From IMG/VR virus record IMGVR_UViG_3300013212_000097, positions 1 through 64,000 of that record: a stretch of 64,000 bases of DNA; one strand, 5' to 3'. The translations under genes were made by a program, and so were the position numbers. The stretch comes from a virus. Positions 50,873 to 59,394 of the stretch are shown piece by piece (position 1 is the first letter of the stretch; every line of letters begins with the position of its first letter). The notes under the pieces were generated by a model. That model saw nothing but the letters and a program-made list of their open reading frames with translations, had not been told where the DNA came from and searched no databases.

Positions 50873-51220
50873 ATGAAAATCTTAATCCCTTTTGTCGTAT
50901 TACTTAACGCAACAACAGTTCATTCAGTAATTAAGTTTGAACAATTCAAATTTTCTGGAGCTAAATATTTTACACTTACTGGCACAAACAGAGTGGATCA
51001 TGTTTACGACAGATTAAGAGATGTTCTTTCATCCGATGCTAAATCTGATCATGTCTCAACTAAGAAAGTCAATGGAGCCTGGTGCGTGACAGTGAAAGAT
51101 AATGTATTTGTAACTGTTACTTCTACAGACTCAATGTTCCATAAAACAGCACCAAAGAAACTTGCTGAAACTTGGGCTTTCAATCTTAAGTCTAATCTTG
51201 ATTCTGTAAAACCAAGATAA
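50873..51220 (+). CDS. Exported small protein
   Basis: A 115-residue protein with a short hydrophobic N-terminus (ILIPFVVLLNATTVHS) that may be a signal peptide. The mature part has NGAWCVTVKDNVFVTVTSTDSMFHKTAPKKLAETWAFNL, resembling secreted bacterial proteins of unknown function that pair a VTVTxxDA stretch with a closing W-A-x-N-L. GGTATAAT and GAGG lie upstream. Confidence 0.65.
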   Translation: MKILIPFVVLLNATTVHSVIKFEQFKFSGAKYFTLTGTNRVDHVYDRLRDVLSSDAKSDHVSTKKVNGAWCVTVKDNVFVTVTSTDSMFHKTAPKKLAETWAFNLKSNLDSVKPR

Positions 51221-51235
51221 TCTCGGACTGGTTAA

Positions 51236-51272
51236 CAAAAAAAAGATGCGCTGTTTTGGCGCATCTTTTTTT
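51236..51272. terminator. Bidirectional terminator
   Basis: AAAGATGCGC/GCGCATCTTT stem with A and T runs outside, between convergent genes. Confidence 0.93.
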
Positions 51273-51287
51273 ATGTCTAACCATTCC

Positions 51288-52256
51288 TTATCTTACAGGA
51301 TTGCCAAACTGATCAAGAATACTTTGCCCAGTTGGGTAATAGCTTTTACCCCATAAGAAATTGTTTGGATTGATTGTTGTATCAAACTTGAAGAACTTTG
51401 CATGACCATCTGCAAATACATAATTAGAACCACCAGTGTGTCTGCCTGGTTCCATAAAACGAGTGTGATATCCAGTATCCGCTGATACAGATCTGCAACC
51501 ACCTGTGCCGTTTGAACTTGTTGAATCTGATCCACCACCCCAACCAAGAGCGCCTTCAGCTTCAAACTTTGTGATTGCAAAGATTGGACCTGTTGCATCT
51601 GCAAAGTTCTGTCCAGCCCACTGACCGCCACTTGCTGTACGCATCATGGCGTTAACTGGTCTGTGACTCTTATTGCGCTTTTCAGTATTAAGTTGACCAG
51701 TTGAACCAAGAAGGATGCAGTTGAGGTTACTGGTCATTTCTGCAATAGCAATAACATCTGCAGGAGCATCAACAGAAGCGATTGCAACAATGTTTGGTGC
51801 ATCTTGTGGACCACGCTTACGCGGAAGAACTGCAGAGTTTGGAATGTAAGAAAGACGAGGAACTTGTGCTTCACAACCAAGTGTCACAACATCTAACCAG
51901 TTTGCACATGGTGGGTTGTCAGGACGAACACCCTTGTTAGGATCTGATGGACAAACCCAAACTTGCTCATTCTTGATATAAGGATGAATCATAGCTGTGA
52001 AGTGGACATAACCACCAGAAGAACCACCATTAGTAGTAGCAGTATTGTTCTTATAGAAATAAGCAGTTGGATAAGTCTCATCATAATCTTGGGTATACAT
52101 CATGAGACCTAAACCAATTTGCTTTTCATTTGACAAACAACTAGCAGAACGAGCCTTGTCACGAGCCTGTGCAAAAACAGGGAAGAGGATAGCTGCCAAA
52201 ATCGCAATGATAGCGATGACAACAAGTAATTCAATTAAAGTAAAAGCTTTTTTCAT
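51288..52256 (-). CDS. Prepilin-like protein with H-X9-DG C-terminus
   Basis: A 322-residue protein. [20 protein letters not shown] is a class III prepilin leader with cleavage expected before Phe5, followed by [13 protein letters not shown] and [21 protein letters not shown]. The C-terminal [17 protein letters not shown] is the H-X9-DG motif of DUF1559-type proteins, abundant in Armatimonadota and Planctomycetota. Its codons are richer in G and C than those of its neighbours, fitting recent transfer from a host. AAGGAAAT precedes the ATG. Confidence 0.92.
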   Translation of the reverse strand: MKKAFTLIELLVVIAIIAILAAILFPVFAQARDKARSASCLSNEKQIGLGLMMYTQDYDETYPTAYFYKNNTATTNGGSSGGYVHFTAMIHPYIKNEQVWVCPSDPNKGVRPDNPPCANWLDVVTLGCEAQVPRLSYIPNSAVLPRKRGPQDAPNIVAIASVDAPADVIAIAEMTSNLNCILLGSTGQLNTEKRNKSHRPVNAMMRTASGGQWAGQNFADATGPIFAITKFEAEGALGWGGGSDSTSSNGTGGCRSVSADTGYHTRFMEPGRHTGGSNYVFADGHAKFFKFDTTINPNNFLWGKSYYPTGQSILDQFGNPVR

Positions 52257-52347
52257 TTTTTTATTTCCTTTTATTTAGGACCAAAATATTATTCCCAATT
52301 TAAAAGAGAGAAATATTAAGAACTATTTAATATAAGGATTTAAAAAA

Positions 52348-52593
52348 CTAAGGCATTTGATTGCTAGTCCAATCAGGACCAGAAAGAATAGCTAAAATCT
52401 CTTCGTAAGTGTACAAATCAGTTTTTGTTGTAAGAGCATCAACACAAGGTGGAACAGTGGGACCATCCCATTTGACAAATGTTTTTAAACCATCAACTGA
52501 TTTTCTAACAGTGTCAACACTAGTCTCCAAAACTTGAGTAAAATCAATCAAGTTTAATTCACTAACATCAAAAATAACAAAAGTTCTATCCAT
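52348..52593 (-). CDS. Small hypothetical protein
   Basis: An 81-residue protein opening MDRTFVIFDVSELNLIDF, with a PCVDALTTKTDLYTYEEILAI stretch. GAGGTAAGG precedes the ATG. No family recognised, but the shape resembles small conserved phage proteins. Confidence 0.7.
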   Translation of the reverse strand: MDRTFVIFDVSELNLIDFTQVLETSVDTVRKSVDGLKTFVKWDGPTVPPCVDALTTKTDLYTYEEILAILSGPDWTSNQMP

Positions 52594-52720
52594 AAAAACC
52601 TTACCTCATATGTAGAATAATATAGATTATATACAGCATACTTAAAAACAAATAAAAGGTAATAATCCTAATACAAAAGAAATTCTATATATTATAAGTG
52701 GAATTCGATAAAAAATAAAT

Positions 52721-53290
52721 ATGAATATAAACATTTTAGTGAAAATAGCGCAAACCTTAGATCAACAAAAAAAATATAAATTAGTTGACAAAATTACTAC
52801 AGCCATGATGCAAAAAGAAAGTATGATTTTCTTACTCAAAGTAATAGAAGATGCCTTTAACTTTAATGCATTAGTAAAAGCACTAAATAATTTTTATGAT
52901 CAAAGAGATTTAAATTACCTTATAAGTGAAAATGGATTAAGAACATATAAAAAATTGCCCACTGATTATCAAACATCTGAAGTATTGTGGAATCACACCC
53001 TTGAAGATTTAGAAAATTTATACAAACCAATAAAATCTCTAAATGAAAAAGTGACAATATCTGGCACTTATCTTAACAATGCACCAATAAAAATGGATGG
53101 CGAATCTCTCAACTACTATGAAATAAAAGAAAAACTTTTAGCCCTATGCACCGAAATTGAAAATTTCCACTCATCGTTATTCGAAGCACATCAGAAAATG
53201 AAAAAACCACTAAGCGATTTAGAAGAACAATTGACCCGAAATACAATCGAAGAGATGGAAAATTCTAACGATCCAATACCAGAGGAATAA
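52721..53290 (+). CDS. Protein with KIA-type helical module
   Basis: A 189-residue helical, acidic protein. Residues 1-33 (LVKIAQTLDQQKKYKLVDKITTAMM) match the two-helix module shared across this cluster. The rest is not recognised. It is the first of a rightward cluster of similar genes. Confidence 0.72.
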   Translation: MNINILVKIAQTLDQQKKYKLVDKITTAMMQKESMIFLLKVIEDAFNFNALVKALNNFYDQRDLNYLISENGLRTYKKLPTDYQTSEVLWNHTLEDLENLYKPIKSLNEKVTISGTYLNNAPIKMDGESLNYYEIKEKLLALCTEIENFHSSLFEAHQKMKKPLSDLEEQLTRNTIEEMENSNDPIPEE

Positions 53291-53291
53291 T

Positions 53292-53636
53292 ATGAATAAA
53301 TTTATCAAAGTAGCATTACTAGAAAATAAAGAACGTCTCGACGCTCAAGAAACACAATTAGAAGAAGTGAGAACAAACAAAACATACACTTCAATTAATG
53401 ATGCACTTGAACAACAACACAAAAATATCAATAAGTCAATAACAGAATCACTAAACAAAAAATTCAATGATCCTGATAATGAATTCTTTGAGAACTTGTT
53501 AGATCAAGCTGGTTTATATTCAAGACAATATAACAAAAACAATAAAACCTTGGGATTTATGGTGGATTCAACCAACAAAGGTGTGGACGAAAGACATATC
53601 CAAGAAAAACTCAAGGAAAGACACACAAATAAGTAA
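53292..53636 (+). CDS. Helical hypothetical protein
   Basis: A 114-residue charged, helical protein opening MNKFIKVALLENKERLDAQE, a weaker match to the cluster's N-terminal module. It starts one base after the previous stop. No family recognised. Confidence 0.68.
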   Translation: MNKFIKVALLENKERLDAQETQLEEVRTNKTYTSINDALEQQHKNINKSITESLNKKFNDPDNEFFENLLDQAGLYSRQYNKNNKTLGFMVDSTNKGVDERHIQEKLKERHTNK

Positions 53637-53873
53637 TTATAAATTAGAATACCACATATCTAATATCTTACAAATCAAAATAAAAGACAATAAAATATTC
53701 GATAAAAAAACATAAGCTAATTTGTAAGACTTTGTCTTTTCATTAATATACTTCCAACAATAATAACCACTTACCCACAAACAAAAGTTATATAAAAACC
53801 AAGATTCAAAATTGTTCGCTGTATATGCAAAATAGGCATAAATAATAAACTCTATACCGAAAATAGTAAACAT
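53637..53873 (-). CDS. Small membrane protein
   Basis: A 78-residue aromatic-rich protein with two or three hydrophobic segments (about 4-20, 24-40, 53-72). It faces against the surrounding genes. Function unknown. Confidence 0.6.
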   Translation of the reverse strand: MFTIFGIEFIIYAYFAYTANNFESWFLYNFCLWVSGYYCWKYINEKTKSYKLAYVFLSNILLSFILICKILDMWYSNL

Positions 53874-53902
53874 AATATTTTTATAAAAGATGCAGGCTTT
53901 TT

Positions 53903-54820
53903 ATGGATAACAGACAAATAATATCATCTCTCAATGAACTCGCTAATGAACTTGATCAATGCGGTCAATACAAATTTAGTGAAGAGATTGACAATTTAAT
54001 AAGAATAGCTATATTACATGGTCATGGACCTAAATTAAGATATAACCATCCAGCGGTAGGTGACCTCAAAAGAAAAGAGCTAGAACCACTACCGCCACAA
54101 AATTTAATAGAAAAAGTATTTCAAGAATTCGCTGGATATGGAAAACCATTACCAAAATCATTTTATGATTTTTTAAATCCATTAGAATGGAATATTGATG
54201 ATTTTCTTGATGATGTCCTACAATATTATAAAGAAGATAATACTATAAGTATGGATTTTATTAAACTTATTACATCTTCTTCCGAATTTGTAAAAAAATT
54301 AGACTTAAATCTGAAAAATAGAAACAAAATACCTGTGTTTGAGCCTGTTTATACTTTTCAGGAAAAACCAGAAGTTTTCAAAAAAATTCTACAAGAGGGT
54401 GAAAACGAACTTATAAAATCATTGGAAAAAGAATTCAAAAAATTAAAAGAATTAATTGTTTATAATCCAAACACTAGAATAAATAAAGTGGTACCTGCTC
54501 TGCTAGAAATTAGAGAATTATTACCACCTAAATTCTTAGCATATGTAGAAGCTGTAAATGAATGGTTAGATTATCAAAATAATGCTGAAAATGAAATGTT
54601 TGAAAAACAAGACATGCTTCATGATAACTTTAGATCAGAAGCCCGCGCTAGAGAAGAATTAGAGAATCGTCTAAATCCAAAAGAAGAAGAAGAAAAATGG
54701 TCAGTGCTTTCAAAATACACAATCAATAAACTTTACAAAATAGCCAACTCATTAGATGAAGCTAATCTTTATAAACAAGCTAGCTCAGTTACTAATCTTA
54801 TGAAAAGAATAGCAAAATAA
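53903..54820 (+). CDS. Protein with KIA-type modules at both ends
   Basis: A 305-residue helical protein. Both ends carry the module: IISSLNELANELDQCGQYKF at the N-terminus and INKLYKIANSLDEANLYKQASS with VTNLMKRIA at the C-terminus. The middle contains PPQNLIEKVFQEFAGYGKPLP and is not recognised. Two copies in one protein show that the module is a separable unit. Confidence 0.75.
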   Translation: MDNRQIISSLNELANELDQCGQYKFSEEIDNLIRIAILHGHGPKLRYNHPAVGDLKRKELEPLPPQNLIEKVFQEFAGYGKPLPKSFYDFLNPLEWNIDDFLDDVLQYYKEDNTISMDFIKLITSSSEFVKKLDLNLKNRNKIPVFEPVYTFQEKPEVFKKILQEGENELIKSLEKEFKKLKELIVYNPNTRINKVVPALLEIRELLPPKFLAYVEAVNEWLDYQNNAENEMFEKQDMLHDNFRSEARAREELENRLNPKEEEEKWSVLSKYTINKLYKIANSLDEANLYKQASSVTNLMKRIAK

Positions 54821-54877
54821 AAGGAAATGATAATTCCTAAACAGAATTAATCAATCAAACCCTATATAGGAAACATT

Positions 54878-55324
54878 ATGAATAAAAGACAAATTATATC
54901 TTCTTTGAACAAGATAGCAAATGAACTCGACTCAGCATCATTGTTCGTAGAAGCAAACACTGTTACCAAAGTGATGACAAAAATTGCTCAAGCACCAAGC
55001 GATTTTACAGGCGATTTTACCTCCAAATATGATTCTAAAGAAATAGGAAGAAATATTGTCAAAAGCTTATCAGAATTAATTATCAAAAAGCTACAAGGTA
55101 AAGAAGAAGCAAGACAATATTTTAGTGGTGGTAATTTACAATCATTTGTATTAGATATTTTAGATAAATCTATTGAAGATTATAAAGAAGCTATGCAACA
55201 AATGGAATTAATGCTTGAGAAATATCAAACAGGTTTTAATGAACCTGATTATAAAATACTCAATGGTCTAATAAATAATTGGAAAAGTTATAAAAATGCA
55301 CAAAGTAGGGAGATGGGATTATGA
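54878..55324 (+). CDS. Protein with KIA-type helical module
   Basis: A 148-residue protein opening IISSLNKIANELDSASLFVEA with VTKVMTKIA: the clearest example of the module, nearly identical in the next gene. The remainder is helical and unrecognised. Its stop overlaps the next ATG in ATGA. Confidence 0.75.
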   Translation: MNKRQIISSLNKIANELDSASLFVEANTVTKVMTKIAQAPSDFTGDFTSKYDSKEIGRNIVKSLSELIIKKLQGKEEARQYFSGGNLQSFVLDILDKSIEDYKEAMQQMELMLEKYQTGFNEPDYKILNGLINNWKSYKNAQSREMGL

Positions 55325-55521
55325 ATAAAAAGCAAATTATAGCATCTTTAAACAAGATAGCTAACGAATTAGACTCAGCTTTATTGTTTGTGGAAGCTAA
55401 TACAATCACAAAAGTGATGGTAAAAGTGGCTGATGATATGGATATGGATTCTGATGTGGATCCGAGAGATAGTTTACTTACCCCACAACAAAAAGCAGAT
55501 GTATCAAGAGGAAACATTTAG
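55321..55521 (+). CDS. Short protein with KIA-type module, possibly truncated
   Basis: A 66-residue protein: the module (IIASLNKIANELDSALLFVEA) then 30 acidic residues. A different frame is open from within its end (about 55490) through the next gene, so this may be the N-terminal part of a gene broken by a frameshift. Its 5' half is closely similar in DNA to the preceding gene. Confidence 0.6.
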   Translation: MNKKQIIASLNKIANELDSALLFVEANTITKVMVKVADDMDMDSDVDPRDSLLTPQQKADVSRGNI

Positions 55522-55580
55522 AGGGAATATTCAAAATACTTAAACAATATTTTAATAAAAAATTTGGTCATCTTTCTGGC

Positions 55581-55817
55581 GTGAATAGATCATTTGTAAT
55601 TTTAATGGGAAAAACTTATTATATGAATAATGCATCTGATCAAAGACAAATTAAAGAATTTTATGAATGGAAAACCCGAAATCACGAACCAGGTCTTGAC
55701 ATGGAAAGTGACATAAATGTTGAAGTGCTAAAAATGATTAATTTTTTAGATGGTTTTCAACAAGAACATGGCACTCCAGATGAAATCATGAAAGATTATG
55801 TTAACGCTCTAAGATAA
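55581..55817 (+). CDS. Small protein, possible C-terminal part of the preceding gene
   Basis: A 78-residue frame with a GTG start and no good ribosome binding site. The same frame is open upstream to about 55490, overlapping the previous gene. This and the weak start suggest a frameshifted continuation, not an independent gene. No family recognised. Confidence 0.5.
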   Translation: MNRSFVILMGKTYYMNNASDQRQIKEFYEWKTRNHEPGLDMESDINVEVLKMINFLDGFQQEHGTPDEIMKDYVNALR

Positions 55818-55820
55818 AAA

Positions 55821-56309
55821 ATGAATAAAAGACAAATTATAGCATCACTTGCAAATGTAGCTGAAAGCTTTGAAAACAGCCATGAAATTCTTTTAGCTAA
55901 TGAAATTAATCTCTTAATGACTAAGTTAGCAGAAAAAGAAGAAGACTGCCCAGAAGCAACACAAAACGTCAAACTAAACCTTAAAAATAGACAAAAAGGT
56001 ATTGATGAACAAGGTTATGGACCAGCAGACCCTTCACAACCTAATGACAAATTCTGGAAAAAGAAAATGGAAATGTGGAAAGTAGATGAGCTGTCAGAAG
56101 TGAAGAACATGCTTTGTGGAAACTGTGCTGCATTTGATATCACTTCAAAAACATTGGACTGTATAGAAAAAGGCATAGGAGAAGAAGCCACAGAAACCAT
56201 AAACGCTGGAAAACTTGGCTACTGTAAATTTCTCAAATTCAAATGCGCATCCAAAAGAACTTGCGATGCTTGGGTGACAGGCGGACCAATCACTGACAAA
56301 AAGAAATAA
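55821..56309 (+). CDS. KIA-type module fused to a conserved Cys-rich phage protein
   Basis: A 162-residue protein. The N-terminal 40 residues carry the module (IIASLANVAESFENSHEILLA). The rest matches a protein I recall from T4-like and cyanophages: NVKLNLKNRQKGIDEQGYG, PNDKFW, MLCGNCAAFD, LGYC and TCDAWVTGGPI, with cysteines that probably bind metal. In relatives this domain stands alone, so the module has been added. Confidence 0.82.
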   Translation: MNKRQIIASLANVAESFENSHEILLANEINLLMTKLAEKEEDCPEATQNVKLNLKNRQKGIDEQGYGPADPSQPNDKFWKKKMEMWKVDELSEVKNMLCGNCAAFDITSKTLDCIEKGIGEEATETINAGKLGYCKFLKFKCASKRTCDAWVTGGPITDKKK

Positions 56310-56310
56310 C

Positions 56311-56343
56311 AAAAAAAGGGAGAATAAAATCTCCCTTTTTTTA
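56311..56343. terminator. Bidirectional terminator
   Basis: AAAAAAGGGAGA/TCTCCCTTTTTT stem, between convergent genes, overlapping the stop of the small minus-strand gene. Confidence 0.93.
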
Positions 56344-56502
56344 TATCTTGTCAATCTTCTTTAATTCATATAATAAATTCCCAATCACATAATTAGGTAT
56401 GTTTATCATATCTGCAACCAATGCTCTCAACGCATCATTCTTCAAAACAACCAACGCAATCTTTAAAATAATATTCTGATAATCTTTAGATAAGTTTTCC
56501 AT
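56341..56502 (-). CDS. Small conserved phage-type protein
   Basis: A 53-residue frame: MENLSKDYQNIILKIALVV, then LKNDALRALVADMINIPNYV and a Lys-rich end. I recognise the pattern from other phages, without known function. GGGGATTATAGA before the ATG gives a fair ribosome binding site. Its stop lies in the shared terminator. Confidence 0.7.
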   Translation of the reverse strand: MENLSKDYQNIILKIALVVLKNDALRALVADMINIPNYVIGNLLYELKKIDKI

Positions 56503-56582
56503 TCTATAATCCCCTAATGCAAAATTTATCTTTTATTTTTTATTGACTATAGTTTCTTTCAATAATTTAGATTTTTATCCTA

Positions 56583-57280
56583 TTAAAATTACTTAACAAT
56601 AACCAGCCAAAAAGGATGGTTATAAATTCCCAATTTCGAAAAATCTAAGCCACCCCCCCTATACTCCAAAATTACTTAACATAAACCAGACAAAAGGGAT
56701 GGTTGTTTTTTTTTTTTTTTTTTTAAATTTAACCACCCCCCCCTCAATCACAAAAATTTATAATTTTAAACTTGACAAAAGGGATGGTTAGTTTTTCTGG
56801 AAAATGAAAAAATCTAAGCCACCCCCCCTATACTCCAAATAAATTTGTTACCACTAATGTCTCATAATGTAATGTGTTTCTATAAGGCATACCGTAATGA
56901 TCCAAAGCTACATGATAAATAAATAAAATATAATTACAATCCTTCAATTGTAAATCATAATCATAATCCATGTTACCAAATGATACAGTTTTATTTTCTT
57001 CTAAATGCATAGATAAAACATAAGACAAAAACTCTTCTTTGAATATTTGTAAACCATCTGTCATATAAATATTTTCCCAAAATTATTAATATATACCAGG
57101 GCAAAAAGGATGGTTATTCCTGGGGGAAATTGAAAAAACTTAACCACCCCCCCCCATACCTAAAAAAATAGCCCTCGATAGATGAAGGCATGTGCTTTTT
57201 AATTGACGGGGGTGCGGATCCAGATGGGACCCAAAATGTTTTACCACCCCCCCTACCTGGAGAATTACCACCCCCCTATA
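56583..57280. repeat. Intergenic repeat family with long C tracts
   Basis: Units built on AAAAGGGATGGTT, AT-rich sequence, then AACCACCCCCCC (C runs of 6-9 bases) recur at about 56604, 56695, 56778 and 57100, with two further C runs near 57245 and 57270. A block ending TATACTCCAAA is duplicated at 56641-56670 and 56811-56839. GGATGGTT and AACCACCC are near-complementary, so each unit can fold. A T run of over 20 bases begins near 56706. Apart from the gene at 56828, nothing coding is seen. Confidence 0.75.
56828..57064 (-). CDS. Small hypothetical protein inside the repeat region
   Basis: A 78-residue protein with no recognised domain. Its TAG stop is supplied by the CTATACTCC part of one repeat copy, so the gene's end has been shaped by the repeat. 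Confidence 0.65.
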   Translation of the reverse strand: MTDGLQIFKEEFLSYVLSMHLEENKTVSFGNMDYDYDLQLKDCNYILFIYHVALDHYGMPYRNTLHYETLVVTNLFGV

Positions 57281-57282
57281 CA

Positions 57283-57642
57283 CTATAAACAATACTGTAC
57301 AGGTATATGATTATAACATAACAATGACATAGAAGCTAAAGAATTATATTTATCATCCCTAACCACTGGATTATCTAAACAAAATATATCTTCCCTGTAA
57401 ATAGTTTTCCAAATATGTTTAGCTACATCTGGCTCCACTATTATTATTGTATCATGTTCTTGGATAGGAAGATACTTAATCTCTTTTATATTGTAGGTTT
57501 TAATGCTCAAATCTTTATGCAAATCTACAGGCTGCTTGTCAACTACTAATCTTGCTGCAAAGCCTTGTGGGAATATTGTTTGCCATTGATTGTTTATCCA
57601 CAATGCAATCACATGGTCTGTCTTATTTAGTATCTTTACCAT
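57283..57642 (-). CDS. Small hypothetical protein
   Basis: A 119-residue protein. ILNKTDHVIALWIN followed by FPQGFAARLVV resembles small phage proteins that open with INLTPHxI and an I-P-S-G-x-x-A-R segment. Function unknown. It closely follows the repeat region. Confidence 0.68.
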   Translation of the reverse strand: MVKILNKTDHVIALWINNQWQTIFPQGFAARLVVDKQPVDLHKDLSIKTYNIKEIKYLPIQEHDTIIIVEPDVAKHIWKTIYREDIFCLDNPVVRDDKYNSLASMSLLCYNHIPVQYCL

Positions 57643-57701
57643 TCTTCCATGCCATATATAATATCACACAAGTCCACATTGCAACACATAATAATAAAGT
57701 A

Positions 57702-57974
57702 TTAACCACAATCCCTAAAATATTCATACTTGCCACCTGTTTCACTGGATGCTATAGCTAACATTTCTTCCCAGGTACAATAATAGCCTACCATAGTGTT
57801 TAACACTTTGGAAACTATTTCCCATTTTCTAGCAGTGTGTTCATCTTTAAATACAGCTAGGGCATCACCATCTTTGAACTTAGCATGCTTGCCATTTAAA
57901 GGATTTACAAATAAGAATACATCTGGGGGTAATGGTAATCTATTTTGTAATTCAATAGGGAGTTCTTTCAACAT
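57702..57974 (-). CDS. Small hypothetical protein
   Basis: A 90-residue protein opening MLKELPIELQNRLPLPPDVFL, with WEEMLAIASSETGG near the end. GGTATAAT lies right before the ATG (three-base gap) with TTGGCA 15 bases above. No family recognised. Confidence 0.68.
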   Translation of the reverse strand: MLKELPIELQNRLPLPPDVFLFVNPLNGKHAKFKDGDALAVFKDEHTARKWEIVSKVLNTMVGYYCTWEEMLAIASSETGGKYEYFRDCG

Positions 57975-58014
57975 TTAATTATACCGTAAAATAATTTTTG
58001 CCAAACATATATGT

Positions 58015-58098
58015 CGTGGTAAAAAACAGAATACCACGCGAAATTTTTTTGTCAAATTAAAAAATTAAATAAAAAACCCTTGACTTTTGTCAAGGGAG
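58015..58098. repeat. Intergenic hairpin element, copy 1 (variant)
   Basis: Hairpin CGTGGTA/TACCACG (58015-58038), then TTGTCAAATTAA and an A-rich run, then CCCTTGAC/GTCAAGGG (terminator of the gene to the right). Same architecture as the copies below with a different stem sequence. Confidence 0.65.
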
Positions 58099-58105
58099 AT
58101 GGTAG

Positions 58106-58258
58106 TTAGTCGATTACATCCCAGCCTTCAGGACATGGGCTTTCTTCTTCTTCTTCAATGTCCAAGTCTTCATCCACAAAGTCTTCCAACAAGTCTAGTG
58201 GGTCAATGTCTACGCTAGGGAAGATTCGTGCTTCCATTTCTGCTTCTAAGTAATCCAT
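58106..58258 (-). CDS. Small acidic protein
   Basis: A 50-residue, very acidic protein (five Glu in a row) ending CPEGWDVID. GGAGATAGGATA precedes the ATG and TATACT lies further upstream. Acidic size and charge would suit an inhibitor of a DNA-binding host protein, a guess only. Confidence 0.68.
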   Translation of the reverse strand: MDYLEAEMEARIFPSVDIDPLDLLEDFVDEDLDIEEEEESPCPEGWDVID

Positions 58259-58308
58259 TATCCTATCTCCTTACTAGTAGTATAATCCAAGCTTCCTATA
58301 TTGTCAAA

Positions 58309-58614
58309 TTATTTCTTTACTATAATAGGAAAATCTTTGTTACTGCTGAATTCTTCAAAACCTTTGTCGGTAATAATAACTTGGTACAAATGGTTTGTAT
58401 CACCAACAGTGTATTCCAATGTGCTGGAAAGCTTTACAATGTTATCTGTCTTAATAAGTGGTTGCATGGCTTCTACTACAAACATTCGCAAGTTTTCAAT
58501 TGTAAGATTGTAGATATAAGATGTTTCAAGGTTAGCATGAAATTCATTGGTCTTTTCAGGTGTTGCCACGCACACTACCATAGACTTTATAATCGGTTTC
58601 AGTTCAAGCTTCAT
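58309..58614 (-). CDS. Small hypothetical protein
   Basis: A 101-residue protein with no recognised domain. TATACT ends six bases before the ATG; the surrounding GATATACTTAAT is nearly repeated at the gene at 59403, so the two promoters are related. Confidence 0.7.
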   Translation of the reverse strand: MKLELKPIIKSMVVCVATPEKTNEFHANLETSYIYNLTIENLRMFVVEAMQPLIKTDNIVKLSSTLEYTVGDTNHLYQVIITDKGFEEFSSNKDFPIIVKK

Positions 58615-58683
58615 GGATTAAGTATATCCCAAGATACACTATATGCAAGTTAATTAGTGTAATATTTTTTTATAAAATATACC

Positions 58684-58712
58684 TTGCTTTTGGGTAAACT
58701 AGGCTGTAATAT
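58684..58712 (+). promoter_or_regulatory. Promoter, leaderless
   Basis: TTGCTT (58684-58689), 17-base spacer, TAATAT (58707-58712), six bases to the ATG at 58719. Confidence 0.78.
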
Positions 58713-58718
58713 ATAGAC

Positions 58719-58919
58719 ATGAACAGTAACACTAAAGTTGAAGTTGAAGAGCCAACCGGTCAGATGCATTTTTTCAAGTTGGGACAAATTGGAGTCAATG
58801 AATCGATGTCCGAAGCAGATATCATTGCTCGCTTAGGTCGGAGCATCTACACGGATAAGTTCAAGTATACTTATCACCAATCACACAACCTGCTACTAGT
58901 CAAAACCCTAGCAGGCTAG
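58719..58919 (+). CDS. Small hypothetical protein
   Basis: A 66-residue protein (HFFKLGQIGVNESMSEADII, then ARLGRSIYTDKFKYTYHQ). No family recognised. Leaderless by promoter position. Confidence 0.72.
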   Translation: MNSNTKVEVEEPTGQMHFFKLGQIGVNESMSEADIIARLGRSIYTDKFKYTYHQSHNLLLVKTLAG

Positions 58920-58922
58920 TTA

Positions 58923-59047
58923 CCACATCCCTTGTCAAAAGTCAAGGGATATTTTTTTATTTTTTTAATTTGACAGTTATAAAAATCGGCGGTTTTTGCT
59001 GCTACCGCCGAAAAATATTTTCAGCAAATTTATTTTTTTCCTTGACA
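58923..59047. repeat. Intergenic hairpin element, copy 2 (full, inverted)
   Basis: Terminator ATCCCTTGTC/GTCAAGGGAT, A/T-rich run with AATTTGACA, central hairpin TCGGCGGT/ACCGCCGA (58986-59011), then AGCAAATTTATTTTTTTCC. Lies between convergent transcripts. Confidence 0.78.
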
Positions 59048-59066
59048 ATATTGTTAAACTATGATA

Positions 59067-59084
59067 GCTCCCCTTTCGGGGAGC
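59067..59084. terminator. Short GC-rich hairpin before two small minus-strand genes
   Basis: GCTCCCC/GGGGAGC with TTTC loop, then CTTTT on the plus strand. Confidence 0.7.
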
Positions 59085-59090
59085 CTTTTA

Positions 59091-59225
59091 TCAGATTGTT
59101 TCCAAGTAATCTTTAGCAGTAGTTTCAGAGTTGAAGTATTTAACAATCTGGTAATTTCCATCTTCCATCACTTGCACAACGTACCAGAATTTGTCATTAC
59201 AGTTGAATTGGAAAAGTTTGTACAT
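59091..59225 (-). CDS. Small hypothetical protein
   Basis: A 44-residue frame (MYKLFQFNCNDKFWYVVQVM, then EDGNYQIVKYFNSETTAKDY). Looks like a small beta-alpha phage protein. Its ATG shares a base with the preceding stop (TAATG). Confidence 0.62.
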   Translation of the reverse strand: MYKLFQFNCNDKFWYVVQVMEDGNYQIVKYFNSETTAKDYLETI

Positions 59226-59317
59226 TACTTCTTCTCTTTATTTAAAGTCAGGGTTGACAGCAGACCGAGAAACAAAACAACGATTCCGAAAATGTTCAAA
59301 ATGATGATTGGATTCAT
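59225..59317 (-). CDS. 30-residue membrane peptide
   Basis: One membrane helix (IIILNIFGIVVLFLGLLS) and a Lys-rich tail. TATAAT ends six bases before the ATG: leaderless. Coupled to the next gene by TAATG. Confidence 0.58.
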   Translation of the reverse strand: MNPIIILNIFGIVVLFLGLLSTLTLNKEKK

Positions 59318-59372
59318 GTTTATATTATAAGCCAAAGATAAGGGTAATGCAAATTATATTTTAAATTAAAAG

Positions 59373-59394
59373 TCCCTTGATGTAAATCAAGGGA
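59373..59394. terminator. Hairpin terminator
   Basis: TCCCTTGAT/ATCAAGGGA with GTAA loop. Confidence 0.8.

Noticed and set aside
51293-51631. 112-residue minus-strand frame inside the prepilin gene
   Set aside because: Out-of-frame shadow with Gln/Ser-rich low-complexity sequence.
58228-58653. 141-residue plus-strand frame
   Set aside because: Antisense shadow over two supported minus-strand genes and their promoters.
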